From Theobroma cacao (taxonomy: Eukaryota; Streptophyta; Magnoliopsida; Malvales; Malvaceae): a DNA stretch of 64,000 nucleotides. The DNA is taken from NCBI RefSeq assembly GCF_000208745.1, contig NC_030856.1, positions 6,473,464-6,537,463 of the forward strand, in the 5' to 3' direction. Numbering within the stretch: position 1 is the stretch's first letter; each line of letters starts with the position of its first letter. Position numbers and translations under genes: made by a program. The notes beneath the pieces are model-generated. The model worked only from the letters and a program-made list of their open reading frames with translations. It was not told where the DNA came from and made no database searches. This document shows, piece by piece, positions 22,331 to 32,176 of the stretch.

Positions 22331-23145
22331 CATACTATTATTATTTTACTTTATGTTAATTTTATTTTTCTCATTAATTTTCGTTACATATCCTTTAACT
22401 TTTATATGTTAATTATATATATTTGTTGGGCTTAACTAGTAATATGCTAGCCATAATGACTCTAATTTTATCAAATAGTTTGAATAACAAAACTAATTAT
22501 TAAAAAAATTTATTTTGAGTCATTAAAAATATATATAATAAACAAAATTGTATTCAAAGAAATACAATCATTTCATTCTATCAATTTGTATATATATCAT
22601 TGTTACTTAAAGTTTGCAACATATACGCTAAAATGCATTAGATATTCTGAATAAAAAAATGATATATTGATTAAATTCTACGTAATAGTGTAACACTACA
22701 ACTTATATTTGAGAATTATATAATAATTTATTTATTTTTAAAGACTAAAATCATAGAAAATAAAATCCACATAATAGAAAAAAGAAAAACATGACAAGTA
22801 GAAGATAGAATCTACATATGACATAATAAAAAAGAAAAAAAAAAGAATCTGATTAATGATTTGTAGAAATTTACGAAAGAAAATCTATTGAGATTTAAAA
22901 CATATAAATAAATGGAATAGAAATAAACAAATACAAATAATAATTATATAAATTGAAAGAAAAAATTAAAAAAGCTTTAAAATTGAGTCAAGCATATGAA
23001 ATTATTTTTTTATTATTTATTTGCATTAATTATTAACTAAAAAATTATTTTTAGGGGACCATTAAGAAAATTTATATAATACATAAAAAAATTTTAAAAT
23101 TTTAGGGGGCCATGGCACCCTCATCCTATAAGGAGGCTCCGCCCC
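22331..23145. mobile_element. AT-rich insertion ending in a hAT-like terminus
   Basis: The right edge reads ...GGCTCCGCCCCTG (23133-23145). On the minus strand this is CAGGGGCGGAGCC, a terminal repeat common in plant hAT elements, followed by the typical GCCATGGCCCCC subterminal block. It cuts the B3 pseudogene. The left terminus was not found, so length and target duplication cannot be stated. The interior is featureless A+T-rich DNA. Confidence 0.45.
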
Positions 23146-23409
23146 TGGTTGCCAGCATTTTCTTCAGCTCGAAAGATACTTTTATCACCCAACTTGAGGC
23201 TTTTAGCACGAACATATGTACTTACGCCAACCTCCTTCGAAAACAAGTTTAGGATGATCTTCGCTTTCTCTTCTAATATGATGTCCAAAGTATCATGGAC
23301 CGGAAAGGGTACTGTCCGTCCTCCTTCATACCGCGGCAGATGCTCCATGAAGTCAGTAGGAATTGCCATTTGCTTCTTAACATTTGAGATATTTCTCAAA
23401 GTATGCCAT
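23146..23409 (-). pseudogene. B3-domain pseudogene, copy 2
   Basis: The ATG equivalent is at 23407-23409 and the first residues (M-A-Y-F-E-K-Y-L) match copy 1. A short deletion then shifts the frame within the stretch that encodes TEVDVKKQ in copy 1. Homology continues in another frame (KKQMAIPTDFMEHLP-YEGGRT), shifts again after the HD position, so that the copy 1 sequence reads as D-I-I-L-E-E-K, and shifts back near SLKLGDK. The 3' quarter is missing because a hAT-like terminus begins at 23145, in the codons for E-N-A-G-N. The upstream TATA-like sequence present in copy 1 (CTATTTATAAAC) has become CTATTTAGAGTG here. Confidence 0.8.
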
Positions 23410-24660
23410 AGCTAAAAAAGAACACTTGAATGAACTCACTTTAGATGAATAATTATGAATGATTTGCTCCTCTAGGGCGAATACCCCCACCCTGTCCCAC
23501 CTATTTAGAGTGTTATACGATCCATCGTTGTCGCAAGAATCTTATTGATGATTATGCTTTTAGACGGTCCAACTCTTTGAGAAATGTCATTTCATATCGT
23601 ACGACACAACTGCTATAGTTACAAAGCATGTGTTCGTTTGCATGCAACATAAAGTTTGAGATATATACCAACAGCGCAGAATTGGAAGAGAATACGTCCA
23701 ACGAAGGCTTTTGAACTTTTGCATTCAAATATTATATAAGTTTCATTTTGTTTTATTATTAGGCCATAATCTTTAGACATTTCAAAAAAGGTTCCAATTA
23801 TCTATATCCCATTTCGAAATTCATCTACATTTCAATAGAAATGAGCTTAAATTCAACAGCTAAGATTTCATAAAAGTATTTAACATTTTTTATTTTTACT
23901 TATTTGATTATGCTATCTTATAATTAATAAAAAGATAAATAATGCGTTCACTCAAATTAATTGTAAAAGAATACCTCTTACAACAACAATTGATTATCGG
24001 GAAAAATTGGTTGAAAATTTTCTCATTATTTCTGTATTATGTTAGGCTGTGAAAGGGTGAAACCTAAGCATACCGAAAAAAAAAAAGAACTATGAAGAGG
24101 TAACACTTCCTATTTTAGTTTTGAATTTTAATAGAAAAGCAAACAATTACGCAATAATGTGCCCAAAAAATATCATTATAACTTGAAAACTTAATTATAC
24201 TAATTGTATTAAACTTAATTAGTTTGAATGCAAAAAGTGTGAGTGATACATAGAGGTGGAGAGGGCCCCCATCATATTGACCATATAATTGGTTATTGGT
24301 ACTGCATGTGACCTTATACATGGTATAAACACATTTAGCTTTCATTTTCACCTTTTTTATAAACAAAGGCGAGAAGCAACTTGCAAGGTTAAAATGGGAA
24401 CTTTGCTTTTATTGCATTTCAACAGTATCTCACCACATATTCACTTTTTGTCTCGAAATATAAAGTTTGTAATGGGGCATGATGCCAAATCCAACTCTTC
24501 TACAAGAAATGAATATTCCCTGAGCTACATCCATCATTTTCACAAATTTTTGGAGCACCTGCTTGATGGCTCAACTACTCTCTTCAAAGATTTAGCGATA
24601 CCCAAAAGAATCGTTAATATCCCAAACTTATTTAATTAGGCCTCAATATATATATATATA
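23410..24660. other. Intergenic: duplicated B3 flank, then unique DNA
   Basis: Positions 23410-24190 are the duplicated upstream flank shared with 13800-14670. Positions 24190-24640 contain open frames (24289-24639 and its opposite strand) with no recognisable domain. The stretch ends in an AT microsatellite (24646-24671) beside a single ambiguous base at 24676. Confidence 0.5.
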
Positions 24661-24677
24661 TATTTATATATGTTANC

Positions 24678-25549
24678 ACATATAGCTCTCATATATAGGT
24701 ACTATTTGTTCAAGCAGCAATTTGTCAATTGCCTTAATGATCGTGTGATCTTATCCATATATTTGCTTTCATGTGTTCCTAGTCAACAAGTCCAATATTT
24801 TAAGCATTTTACAAATGGAAGCGTAAGTTCAAGTAAACCAATGCAACCTGTAGCATATTATTCAAAGCTGCTTTGCCCCTTTTTGGCCTATGATTTAATA
24901 TAAAAAATTCTTTTGGAACATTCTGTAATCTAGGTAGGTATTGGTAAAATACTTTTTTATATCAGATTATATAAGTTTGAAAAAGCAGTATAGATCATTA
25001 ATTATTCATGATTAGAATTATCTTTTTTACTTGTGTACGTGATTTTGAGTTATATATGTATCATAAATAATAACTCTTTATTATTTCATAAGTCTTATAT
25101 ATACGTGATTTTTAATTGCCCAAACCCACATATAGCTCTCATATATAGGTACTATTTGTTCAAGCTGCAATTTATCAATTACCTTAATGATCGTGTGATC
25201 TTATCCATATATTTGCTTTCATGTGTTCCTAGTCAACAAGTCCAATATTATAAGCATTTACCAAATGGAAGCGTACGTTCAAGTAAATTAATGCAACCTG
25301 TAGCATATTATTCAAAGCTGCTTTGACCCTTTTTGGCGTATGATTTAATATAAAAAATTCTTTTGGAACATTCTCTAATCTAGGTAGGTATTGGTAAAAT
25401 ACTTTTTTATATCAGATTATATAAGTCTGAAAAAGCAGTATAGATCATTAATTATTCATGATTAGAATTATCTTTTTTACTTGTGTACGTGATTTTAAGT
25501 TGTATACGTATCATAAATAATAACTCTCTATTATTTCATAAGTCTTATT
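24678..25549. repeat. Near-identical 450-bp tandem duplication
   Basis: Unit 1 begins ACATATAGCTCTCATATATA at 24678 and unit 2 begins with the same words at 25128. The two agree at almost every base over about 420 bp, to CATAAGTCTTAT. Unit 1 has an extra 30-odd bases (to CCCAAACCC) before unit 2 starts. Neither holds a convincing gene. The high similarity indicates a recent event or an assembly join, given the lone N two bases before unit 1. Confidence 0.9.
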
Positions 25550-26015
25550 TTGTTTATGTTGCGATCCAAACTCCAGACATTTAACGTGAAACTGTTGAAT
25601 ATCACACATCACATGTCACATCTCTTTTATTTTTTTATTTTTTGGGGGTGCATTTTTAATGAAATTGACCGTTTACATGTTTCTATGAAGTGCAAATTAT
25701 GCGCACCATGGAGCATAAATCAATGCTTATTTTATCAACTTGATAAATATGCATAAAATAAGCATAAAAGCAGTAAATAATTAATGAATTAATGAAAATG
25801 AAGATGCGGATGCAGAAGAAAGAAAACAGAAAGCATAAAATAAGTAGCAATAAAAGTTACATTAACAGTACATGAAATTTATCACTAATACAATAGTAAT
25901 TTAAAGAAGCACAAAAGAAGGTACAAACATATACTTAGTTAAAAACACAACAATAACAACAACAACAATAACAACAACAACAAGAAAGCAAATCCAAACA
26001 TACACATAAAAGTAA
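25550..26015. other. Intergenic, 3' flank of B3 copy 3
   Basis: No gene is seen. There is a run of CAACAACAATAACAACAACA triplets at about 25948-25982, just downstream of the B3 stop codon. Its wording resembles the CAACAACAAT tract downstream of B3 copy 1. Confidence 0.5.
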
Positions 26016-26378
26016 CTAGAACTCCGGCCCCCAAATAGCCTGACCAAAGAGTTTGTACACTCTCTTTTGTGCAGCAATTGTATAACGTGGAACACCAGTA
26101 GCATCTCGTTCCATTCGAAAGATGATTTGATCACCGGCGATGAGTCCCTTAGCAAGGACAAACTTATGCCAGTCTCCCTGGAAAACTGGCTTGGGATGGC
26201 TTTCTCCACCTCTGATGTAATATCCGAAATTCTCCCACACCTGTCCGGACACATCCACCACTGGAAAATAAAGTGTATACCCTCCTGTATGAGATGGTAG
26301 ATGCTGGACAAACTCACTCGGGATGGCCATCTGTTTTTTAGCATCGACGTCTCCGAGTACCTTGCGAAAGGATGCCAT
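26016..26378 (-). CDS. Small stand-alone B3-domain protein, copy 3 (120 aa)
   Basis: The single exon encodes 120 residues co-linear with B3 copy 1 (13426-13791): FRKVLGDVDAKKQMAIPSEF (4-23), FPVVDVSGQVWENFGYYIRG, GDWHKFVLAKGLIAGDQIIFR and a shared ending RYTIAAQKR. Differences are spread through the domain while the frame is intact, suggesting an older duplicate kept under selection. The upstream in-frame GTG is ignored and the ATG at 26376-26378 is used, as in copy 1. A TATA-like CTATATAATG sits about 90 bp upstream. A nuclear DNA-binding role is expected for B3 proteins; the target is unknown. Confidence 0.8.
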   Translation of the reverse strand: MASFRKVLGDVDAKKQMAIPSEFVQHLPSHTGGYTLYFPVVDVSGQVWENFGYYIRGGESHPKPVFQGDWHKFVLAKGLIAGDQIIFRMERDATGVPRYTIAAQKRVYKLFGQAIWGPEF

Positions 26379-26466
26379 AGCTGAGAACAACACTAGTAAG
26401 AGATGCAGCTAGCTCACTTAGCTGAATACAACAATGAGTTCTTGCTTCTCTGGACATGCCCCCTGC

Positions 26467-26477
26467 CCATTATATAG
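26467..26477 (-). promoter_or_regulatory. TATA box of B3 copy 3
   Basis: The minus strand reads GTCTATATAATG about 90 bp before the ATG, the same distance as in B3 copy 1. Confidence 0.55.
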
Positions 26478-26605
26478 ACTCGAAAAGTTATAAATTTGAC
26501 CTTCACTACCGTCTATGCCACGAGAGTATCTAGCATCCAAATTTGAGAGTCAAAATAACATGCTAGTGAAGAAATTAATAAAATCCCACTTTTCAAAAAT
26601 AAAAG

Positions 26606-26870
26606 TGTTGGATTGAATAATCTTGAAAAGTTTCGTACGGTGAAATGATGGATATGTCCAATAAAGAGTTTTTGACCATGCAAAATATTTTTCTAAATTT
26701 AATTATACCCATCATGGTCCCACGTTGGTCCACCAGTGCTGGACGTTGGGCACCATTGTCTTGCAAGAAGCAAGACGATGGTCGCACGAGACTAGAAGAT
26801 CGATCATTGACTATTCAGAAACCATATTATTCACTAATCATGTGCATCTTTTATACTCTTCTTTTTTTCT
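26606..26870. repeat. Dispersed repeat fragment (possible LTR piece)
   Basis: The start TGTTGGATTGAATAAT matches 15074 onwards. The part TTGCAAGAAGCAAGACGATGG..CGAGACTAGAAGATC..CATT matches 18690-18840. The three places together suggest one dispersed element beginning TGTTGG; whether it is an LTR cannot be settled here. Confidence 0.45.
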
Positions 26871-27496
26871 TTTCCACGCAAGCATTGCCATGTCTCCAAA
26901 TCATATACTATTATGCTTTGCAAAGTCCACAAGTGCGGTTGCTTCCCCTGATTTATCGAGCGATTGGCAGAAACGAGCGAGCCATGCAGTTCAATCACAC
27001 AAGTGCTCAAACTCTTAACACATATTCCAAGTCCAACGACAATGCTAAGTGCCAAGGAATTACTTAATATGCAACAAAAATTACTATCATTGCATTTCTT
27101 AGTCCTTAACAAGTGATTAAGGACACTCGTTAATGGAATTTTTAAAAAATAACATAATTTACTACACCCCTGTTTTACCATATCATTATAGATGTGATTC
27201 AAGAGTACAAACAGAGACAACCCAATTATCAGCTAAAGATGAGGAAGCAAATCATGCCACGTCTGACTTAGGTCCAACTTGATTACTGTAGGATTTGGAT
27301 TTGTCCAACAAAGGTAGACTGCAGCAATTGATTATTAGAGATTGATTTTTTACGAGAATATATAGTATATAATTAAAATAAAACGAATCTTCTTTTATTC
27401 ATAGCAAATAATCATGTCACCGTTTCTAAAATAACTAGAGTAAATAATTACCAACATCTGGATTAATTCTATTATCAATAAAATGACAACGAATTA
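26871..27496. other. Intergenic
   Basis: Several short open frames on both strands overlap each other and show no domain. The end of the interval (about 27390-27496) is the 3' flank of membrane-family copy A and matches the flanks of copies B (29470) and C (32025). Confidence 0.45.
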
Positions 27497-28563
27497 CTAT
27501 TTAATTTGCTTTGGGAAGACTAAAATCAGGGCCAAGAAACAGCTGTTAGGACGTGGAAACAATGCCGAGCCTTGTATAATTCGCCCATTATTGGTGTTAA
27601 AGATCTTGAATCTCTTGGCCTTCTTTCTTTCACTTTTACCGGAAGCAATGCGAGGACCAGGCTGATCAGCAAGCATTTCGACGTCCGAAATCGGATCCGT
27701 AGCTGCAACACTCGGACACATGATCATGAAAGTAGCAAATTAAGTGTTGGATCCGTAGCAACGTAAATTCAACAGCCATGACCACCAAAAAGCTGAAACC
27801 AAAGACGTGTGCTTTGGCCCTTCACAGCCCTTTCCGCCACATAATTTCTAGTCTGCCAATATAAAATTCCAGCCAACACCGCAAATAAGCAACATGCAGT
27901 ACCTAAAATGGTAGGGAAAAACCAAGCTGGAGCTTTCGATTTCTGTTTCATCATCCTCTTCCTCTTCATCACCACCCAAACCAACTTTCTTCTCCCTTTG
28001 AAAAAGCAATGTAATACAGAAAGTGACGATGAAGTAAAGAAGAAACACACAACATATATATGCAATAGAATATTACATCTTTCGGTCCTAGTTTCGCTTC
28101 ATTATTATGCTCATTTTCCATTCTCGATGGAACACCTATTGTTTTCAACCAAACCAAGTGAGCTAGATGGGTCTGAGCCCAGCAATAAAATTAAGCAGAC
28201 AAAAATAGATAGAACCCCACTCTCCGATGAATCTTTTTCGTTCGTTAAGGTGACAAGTGTTGGAGGTATTCTTGCTGTCCTTACCCTGAAAAATTATAAA
28301 TGGGAAAAGTTGAAATTCATTATAAAAGTTGCCTATATAAGCTATGTTGCTCTCACTTCTCGTCTTCAAACAATGCTTATGTGCATGATCATTATGTCTT
28401 ATACCTACCCGACGAATATGAATATACAGAAATCTGAGTATACTGATTTCAAGCACTCACTTAAGTTCGATATACCGTTGATTAGAGTTCAAGAGTCTAA
28501 TAATTTAGTATTAAGCATACGTACCTCGGCAGGGGTTGGAGGCGACCAATCTTTGTGAGTCAT
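27497..28563 (-). pseudogene. Four-pass membrane protein family, copy A (pseudogene)
   Basis: It is homologous along its length to the intact copy B (29560-30399). The ATG is at 28561-28563, and MTHKD-SPPTPA is followed by a clear donor (GAG|GTACGT). After about 239 bp (28286-28524) comes an acceptor (TTTTTCAG), and exon 2 continues NTSNTCHLNERKRFI. At least three later frameshifts break the protein: before A-H-L-V-W-L-K, around V-F-L-L, and before APAWFFPTILGTACC. The equivalent of the DLSGYYYILLN segment of copy B is deleted, and the C-terminal part MIMCPSVAATDPISDVE (27497-27727) is again readable. It is a decayed duplicate. Confidence 0.75.
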
Positions 28564-29559
28564 TTTGGTCACTGCTATCAGAAGAAGAAAGATCGGGAGG
28601 CTGTTGAAACAAATAATCTGATCTCTAATGGTAAAGACTGGAATCAACACTCCTTTCAGTCACTTTTCTATTTGTATTCTATTCTTTGGCAGGCCAAGGC
28701 GCCTTTAATTTAACTAGGTAAGCACATTCATTTAGATTGAGATTTGGTAGTTTAATTTTATTTATCAATAGATGATTAAATTTGTTGGGAAAATATCTTC
28801 TCTGCTACTTTTACTTTCAAACAATCTAGGATTAAAATTTGTCCATGTTATTTTGTTTTGGCCTACCAAACAGATTTATTTTTTAAATAATTAATTCATT
28901 TTAATTAATCAAAATTTATTTTTTATGATATTTAAATCCTATTCCATCCTATTTTTTAAAATTAATTATTCATTATTATAATTGTATTTTAACTAGCTTC
29001 AATAAATACATATATATATTTTGGGAAAGTAATTTATGGGAATCGGGATTTTTATTTAAATATGCTTAATCTAATTTTTCCTTTTTTATTTATTTTATTT
29101 TTGTATTGTTTCTTATTCTAAATAAATATAGTTATATAAATTTCTTTTTTTCTATTTGCAGATCTTTATTTTTAATTTTCTGATTTGATTTGACTTGCCT
29201 GGTTTCTTGAATTTGAAGAAAGATCAGGCAGTGAGATTCTTTAGAGATTTTAGTGATTTCCTTTTTCAATTTTTTTTTCCATTTCTGTTTTTTTTTTTTC
29301 CATTTGATGTTTATGGGCTTTTTAGTTTAAGATAAAGTATTTCACACTGAATAAGGTCACCAACCACTTTATCCTATTGGGCCATACCTCTAAAGCCTAA
29401 AGAGAACCAAAATTGAAACCGAATAAAATATCCTATTACATCATACAATAATAAATCTTTAACATCTAAAAGAATCATGTCACCGCTTCTAAAATAATTA
29501 GAGTAATTAATTACCGAGGTCCTGATTAATTTTATGATTAATAAAATGACAGAGAGCTA
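28564..29559. other. Intergenic between membrane-family copies A and B
   Basis: The first about 280 bp are the upstream flank of copy A (TAGGTAAGCAC-TTCATTTAGAT, GAAAATATCTTCTCTGC) and match the upstream flank of copy B at 30510-30610. The rest is T-rich DNA without a gene, then the 3' flank of copy B from about 29470. Confidence 0.5.
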
Positions 29560-30399
29560 TTATTTAATATACTTTGGGGAGACTAAAATCAGGGCCAAGA
29601 AACATCTGTTAAGATGTCGAAACAATGCCAAGCCTTGTATAATTCGCCCATTATTCGTGTTAAAGATCTTGAATCTCTTGGCCTTCTTCCTTTCACTTTC
29701 ACCGGAAGCAATGCGAGGATCAGGCTGATCATCAGCAGGCATTTCGACGTCCGATATCGGATCCGTAGCCGCAACAGTCGGACACATGATCATGAAAGTG
29801 GTGAGCAACGCCAATTCAACAGCCATGACCACCAAGAAGCTGAAACCAACGACGTTTAGCAGGATGTAATAATACCCCGAAAGGTCATCGGCCTCATTGC
29901 TTTGGCCCTTCACAGCCCTTTCCGTCACATACTTTTTCGTCAGCCAACATAAAATCCCAGCCAACAATGCAGATAAGCAACACGCAGTACCTAAAATGGT
30001 AGGGAAAGACCAGGCTGGAGCTTCGATTTCTGTTTCCTCTTCATCACCATCCAAACCAGCTTTCTCCACAATTTGAAAATGCAATACGATACTGTACGTA
30101 ACGGTTAAAAAAAGAAGAAATACACAAAAAAATCCCCATCCTATTATACCTATCGGACCCGCTTTAACATATTTGCCATCATTATGCTCATTTTCGATTG
30201 TCGATGGATAACCTATTGCTTTCAACCAAACCAAGTGAGCGAAAAGAGGCTGAACCCCGCCATAACATAAAGCTAAAAGAAATAGACCGAACCTCAGTCT
30301 TCGGATGAATTCTTTTCGTTCGATAAAGTGACAAGCATCGGAGGTATTACGCGTACGTACCTTGGCAGGGGTTGGAGGCGAGGAGTCTTTGTGAGTCAT
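29560..30399 (-). CDS. Unrecognised four-pass membrane protein, copy B (279 aa, intact)
   Basis: An uninterrupted frame of 279 residues starts at ATG 30397-30399. Four hydrophobic segments stand out: about 37-60, 82-108, 122-143 and 167-195. The second and third are joined by an acidic linker (DGDEEETEIEAPAW). A cytosolic-type tail follows (ATDPISDVEM...SERKKAKRFKIFN) with a basic cluster. I do not recognise the family; the plan is reminiscent of plant ankyrin-associated PGG-type membrane domains but the PGG motif is absent. Copies A (27497-28563) and C (32177-32836) are broken. The intron seen in copy A is absent here: coding sequence runs through a donor-like GGTACGTACG directly into NTSDACHFIERKEF. 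Function and membrane location are unknown. Confidence 0.7.
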   Translation of the reverse strand: MTHKDSSPPTPAKVRTRNTSDACHFIERKEFIRRLRFGLFLLALCYGGVQPLFAHLVWLKAIGYPSTIENEHNDGKYVKAGPIGIIGWGFFCVFLLFLTVTYSIVLHFQIVEKAGLDGDEEETEIEAPAWSFPTILGTACCLSALLAGILCWLTKKYVTERAVKGQSNEADDLSGYYYILLNVVGFSFLVVMAVELALLTTFMIMCPTVAATDPISDVEMPADDQPDPRIASGESERKKAKRFKIFNTNNGRIIQGLALFRHLNRCFLALILVSPKYIK

Positions 30400-30753
30400 T
30401 TTGGTCGCTGCTATCTGAAGAAGAACGGCTGGAAGGCTGTTGAAACAAATAATCTCTCTAATGGTAGTGGAAAACTAGAATCAACGCTCGCTTCGGCCAA
30501 AGCTCCTTTTGACTAGGTAAGCACTTTCATTTAGATATTGAGATAATTTGGTAGTTTAATTTTGTTACCAAAAGATGATTACATTTATAAGGAAAAATAT
30601 CTTCTCTACTCTAAATTTAATTTAAATTTAGATTGAGATAATTTCGTACTTTAATTTGGACAAGTTATGTGTCATCTTTTTAGCTTTTTTTTATAATTTT
30701 AGTCCAACATCCAATTTTATTTTTTTTATTTATTTTTTTCATCCTCTTTGTTG
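30400..30753. other. Upstream flank of membrane-family copy B
   Basis: This is shared with the upstream flanks of copies A and C (TAGGTAAGCACTTTCATTTAGAT, ATATCTTCTCTACTCTAAAT, AATTTGGACAAGTTATGTGT). There is no gene; it presumably holds the promoter. Confidence 0.45.
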
Positions 30754-31398
30754 GTTAAATTATGTAATTAGTCCCTATACGTTCATAAAATGGTGGATTT
30801 AGTCTCTGTATAATAATTTGTAAAATTAAATCTTTATATTTTTAAAATTGACAATATTAGTCTAATTTTTAACATTTTTTTTTTGTTATTTATGCTAGCA
30901 TGATATTTTCTTATTGATGTAACATGAAATATGATAATAATCTATTAGTGATGATGAGGCATTTTTTAATATATTCACAACTTTAAACTTCTCTATCTCA
31001 CAACAGTCTTTCTCTAAATCTTAAAAATGTATTCGTATTTTTTATTTGTTACTTTTCCAATCCTATTTAAAACTATTAACTAATATTAATACTTCCACAT
31101 CTGTACTTATAAGATTCATATTAATGTGTGGTTATGCTATGTCGACACTAGTATTACATCATTCATGAAAATGCCACATCATCATTGCCATGTCATCAAA
31201 TTCAACATCACATCAATAAGAAAATGTTATCTTAACACAATCAAATGTCATATCAACGTAGATAATAGAAAATTTTTAACACATTAAACTGCATTATCAA
31301 TTTTGAAACGTATAGGACTCGGATTTTAAAAATTATTGTATAGAAACTAAATCTACCAATTTCGATAAAATATAGGGATTAATTACACAATTTGACCT
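30754..31398. mobile_element. MITE-like element with long terminal inverted repeats
   Basis: The left end GTTAAATTATGTAATTAGTCCCTATAC..GGTGGATTTAGTCTCTGTATA pairs with the reverse complement of the right end (GGTCAAATTGTGTAATTAATCCCTATA..GGTAGATTTAGTTTCTATAC). The similarity continues inward for about 90 bp or more. The whole is about 645 bp and has no coding frame. The size and the long TIRs suggest a Mutator-like MITE, but no clear 9-bp target duplication is seen. Confidence 0.7.
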
Positions 31399-31870
31399 AT
31401 TTTATTTTATTTTTTCTTGAAACAAATAAGAGTTCTTGGTATTGAAAATATTCCAAAATCTCCGTAGAATTTTGAAATATTTTCTTACCTATAAATTCCC
31501 AAACAATTATAGCATCGTTGAGAGAATTTTTATTTATTTGTATTTTTATTTTTTTATTCATTTATTTATCTTGTTTTATTATTTTATTATTTTTATTATT
31601 AATATTTATGTAAATCTTTTGTATTAAACCTTGGAGAAGTTATCTCTTATAGCATTCTTGAGATTTTATCATTAGAAGATATCTATAAATTTGTTTGAAT
31701 TAAGTTAAATGTTTATGTGACAAATACATAACTATTGCAGCTCCATTTCCCTTTTTTGTTTCTGAAAAGCTTCAGGAGAATTAGCAAGATTTTTATTATT
31801 TTTGCTTTTGCTTCGAAGAGACTAATGGAATGAAACCAATGTTTTCAGTCTGCTACGGAATTGTCAATAA

Positions 31871-31917
<47 letters not shown>

Positions 31918-31918
31918 N

Positions 31919-31961
<43 letters not shown>

Positions 31962-32176
31962 ATGGAATATCATATAAAGCACGTTACTTGTTCAAAAATA
32001 AATCTATGTTGATTGTAATCTTTTATTCATAGCAAATCATCATATCACCGTTTTTAAAACAATTAAAGTAATTAATTATAGACATCCTGATCTATTTTAT
32101 GATAAAAAAAATAACAAAGAATTAGTACTTAATATTCCTTGGGACCAGCCAGGGCCGAGAAGCAGCTGTTAAGATG
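31399..32176. other. Intergenic with copy-C 3' flank
   Basis: There is no gene. Positions 31603-31758 (TATTTATGTAAATCTTTTGTATTAAA..TATCTCTTATAGCATTCTT) recur at 33418-33630. Positions 32020-32176 are the 3' flank shared by all three membrane-family copies. Confidence 0.5.
31858..31960. repeat. (AT)n microsatellite with one ambiguous base
   Basis: More than 80 bp of alternating A and T are interrupted near the middle by TTATAGNAATAATA; the N is at 31918. The length is unreliable in any assembly. Confidence 0.9.

Noticed and set aside
21289..22359. Several overlapping Phe/Ser/Leu-rich frames on the plus strand and a Lys/Glu-rich frame on the minus strand
   Set aside because: All result from the TTTCTT-rich composition; frames overlap in all phases and match nothing.
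29560..30399. Assignment of the membrane family to PGG-domain ankyrin proteins
   Set aside because: Four-pass layout is similar, but neither the PGG motif nor ankyrin repeats are present.
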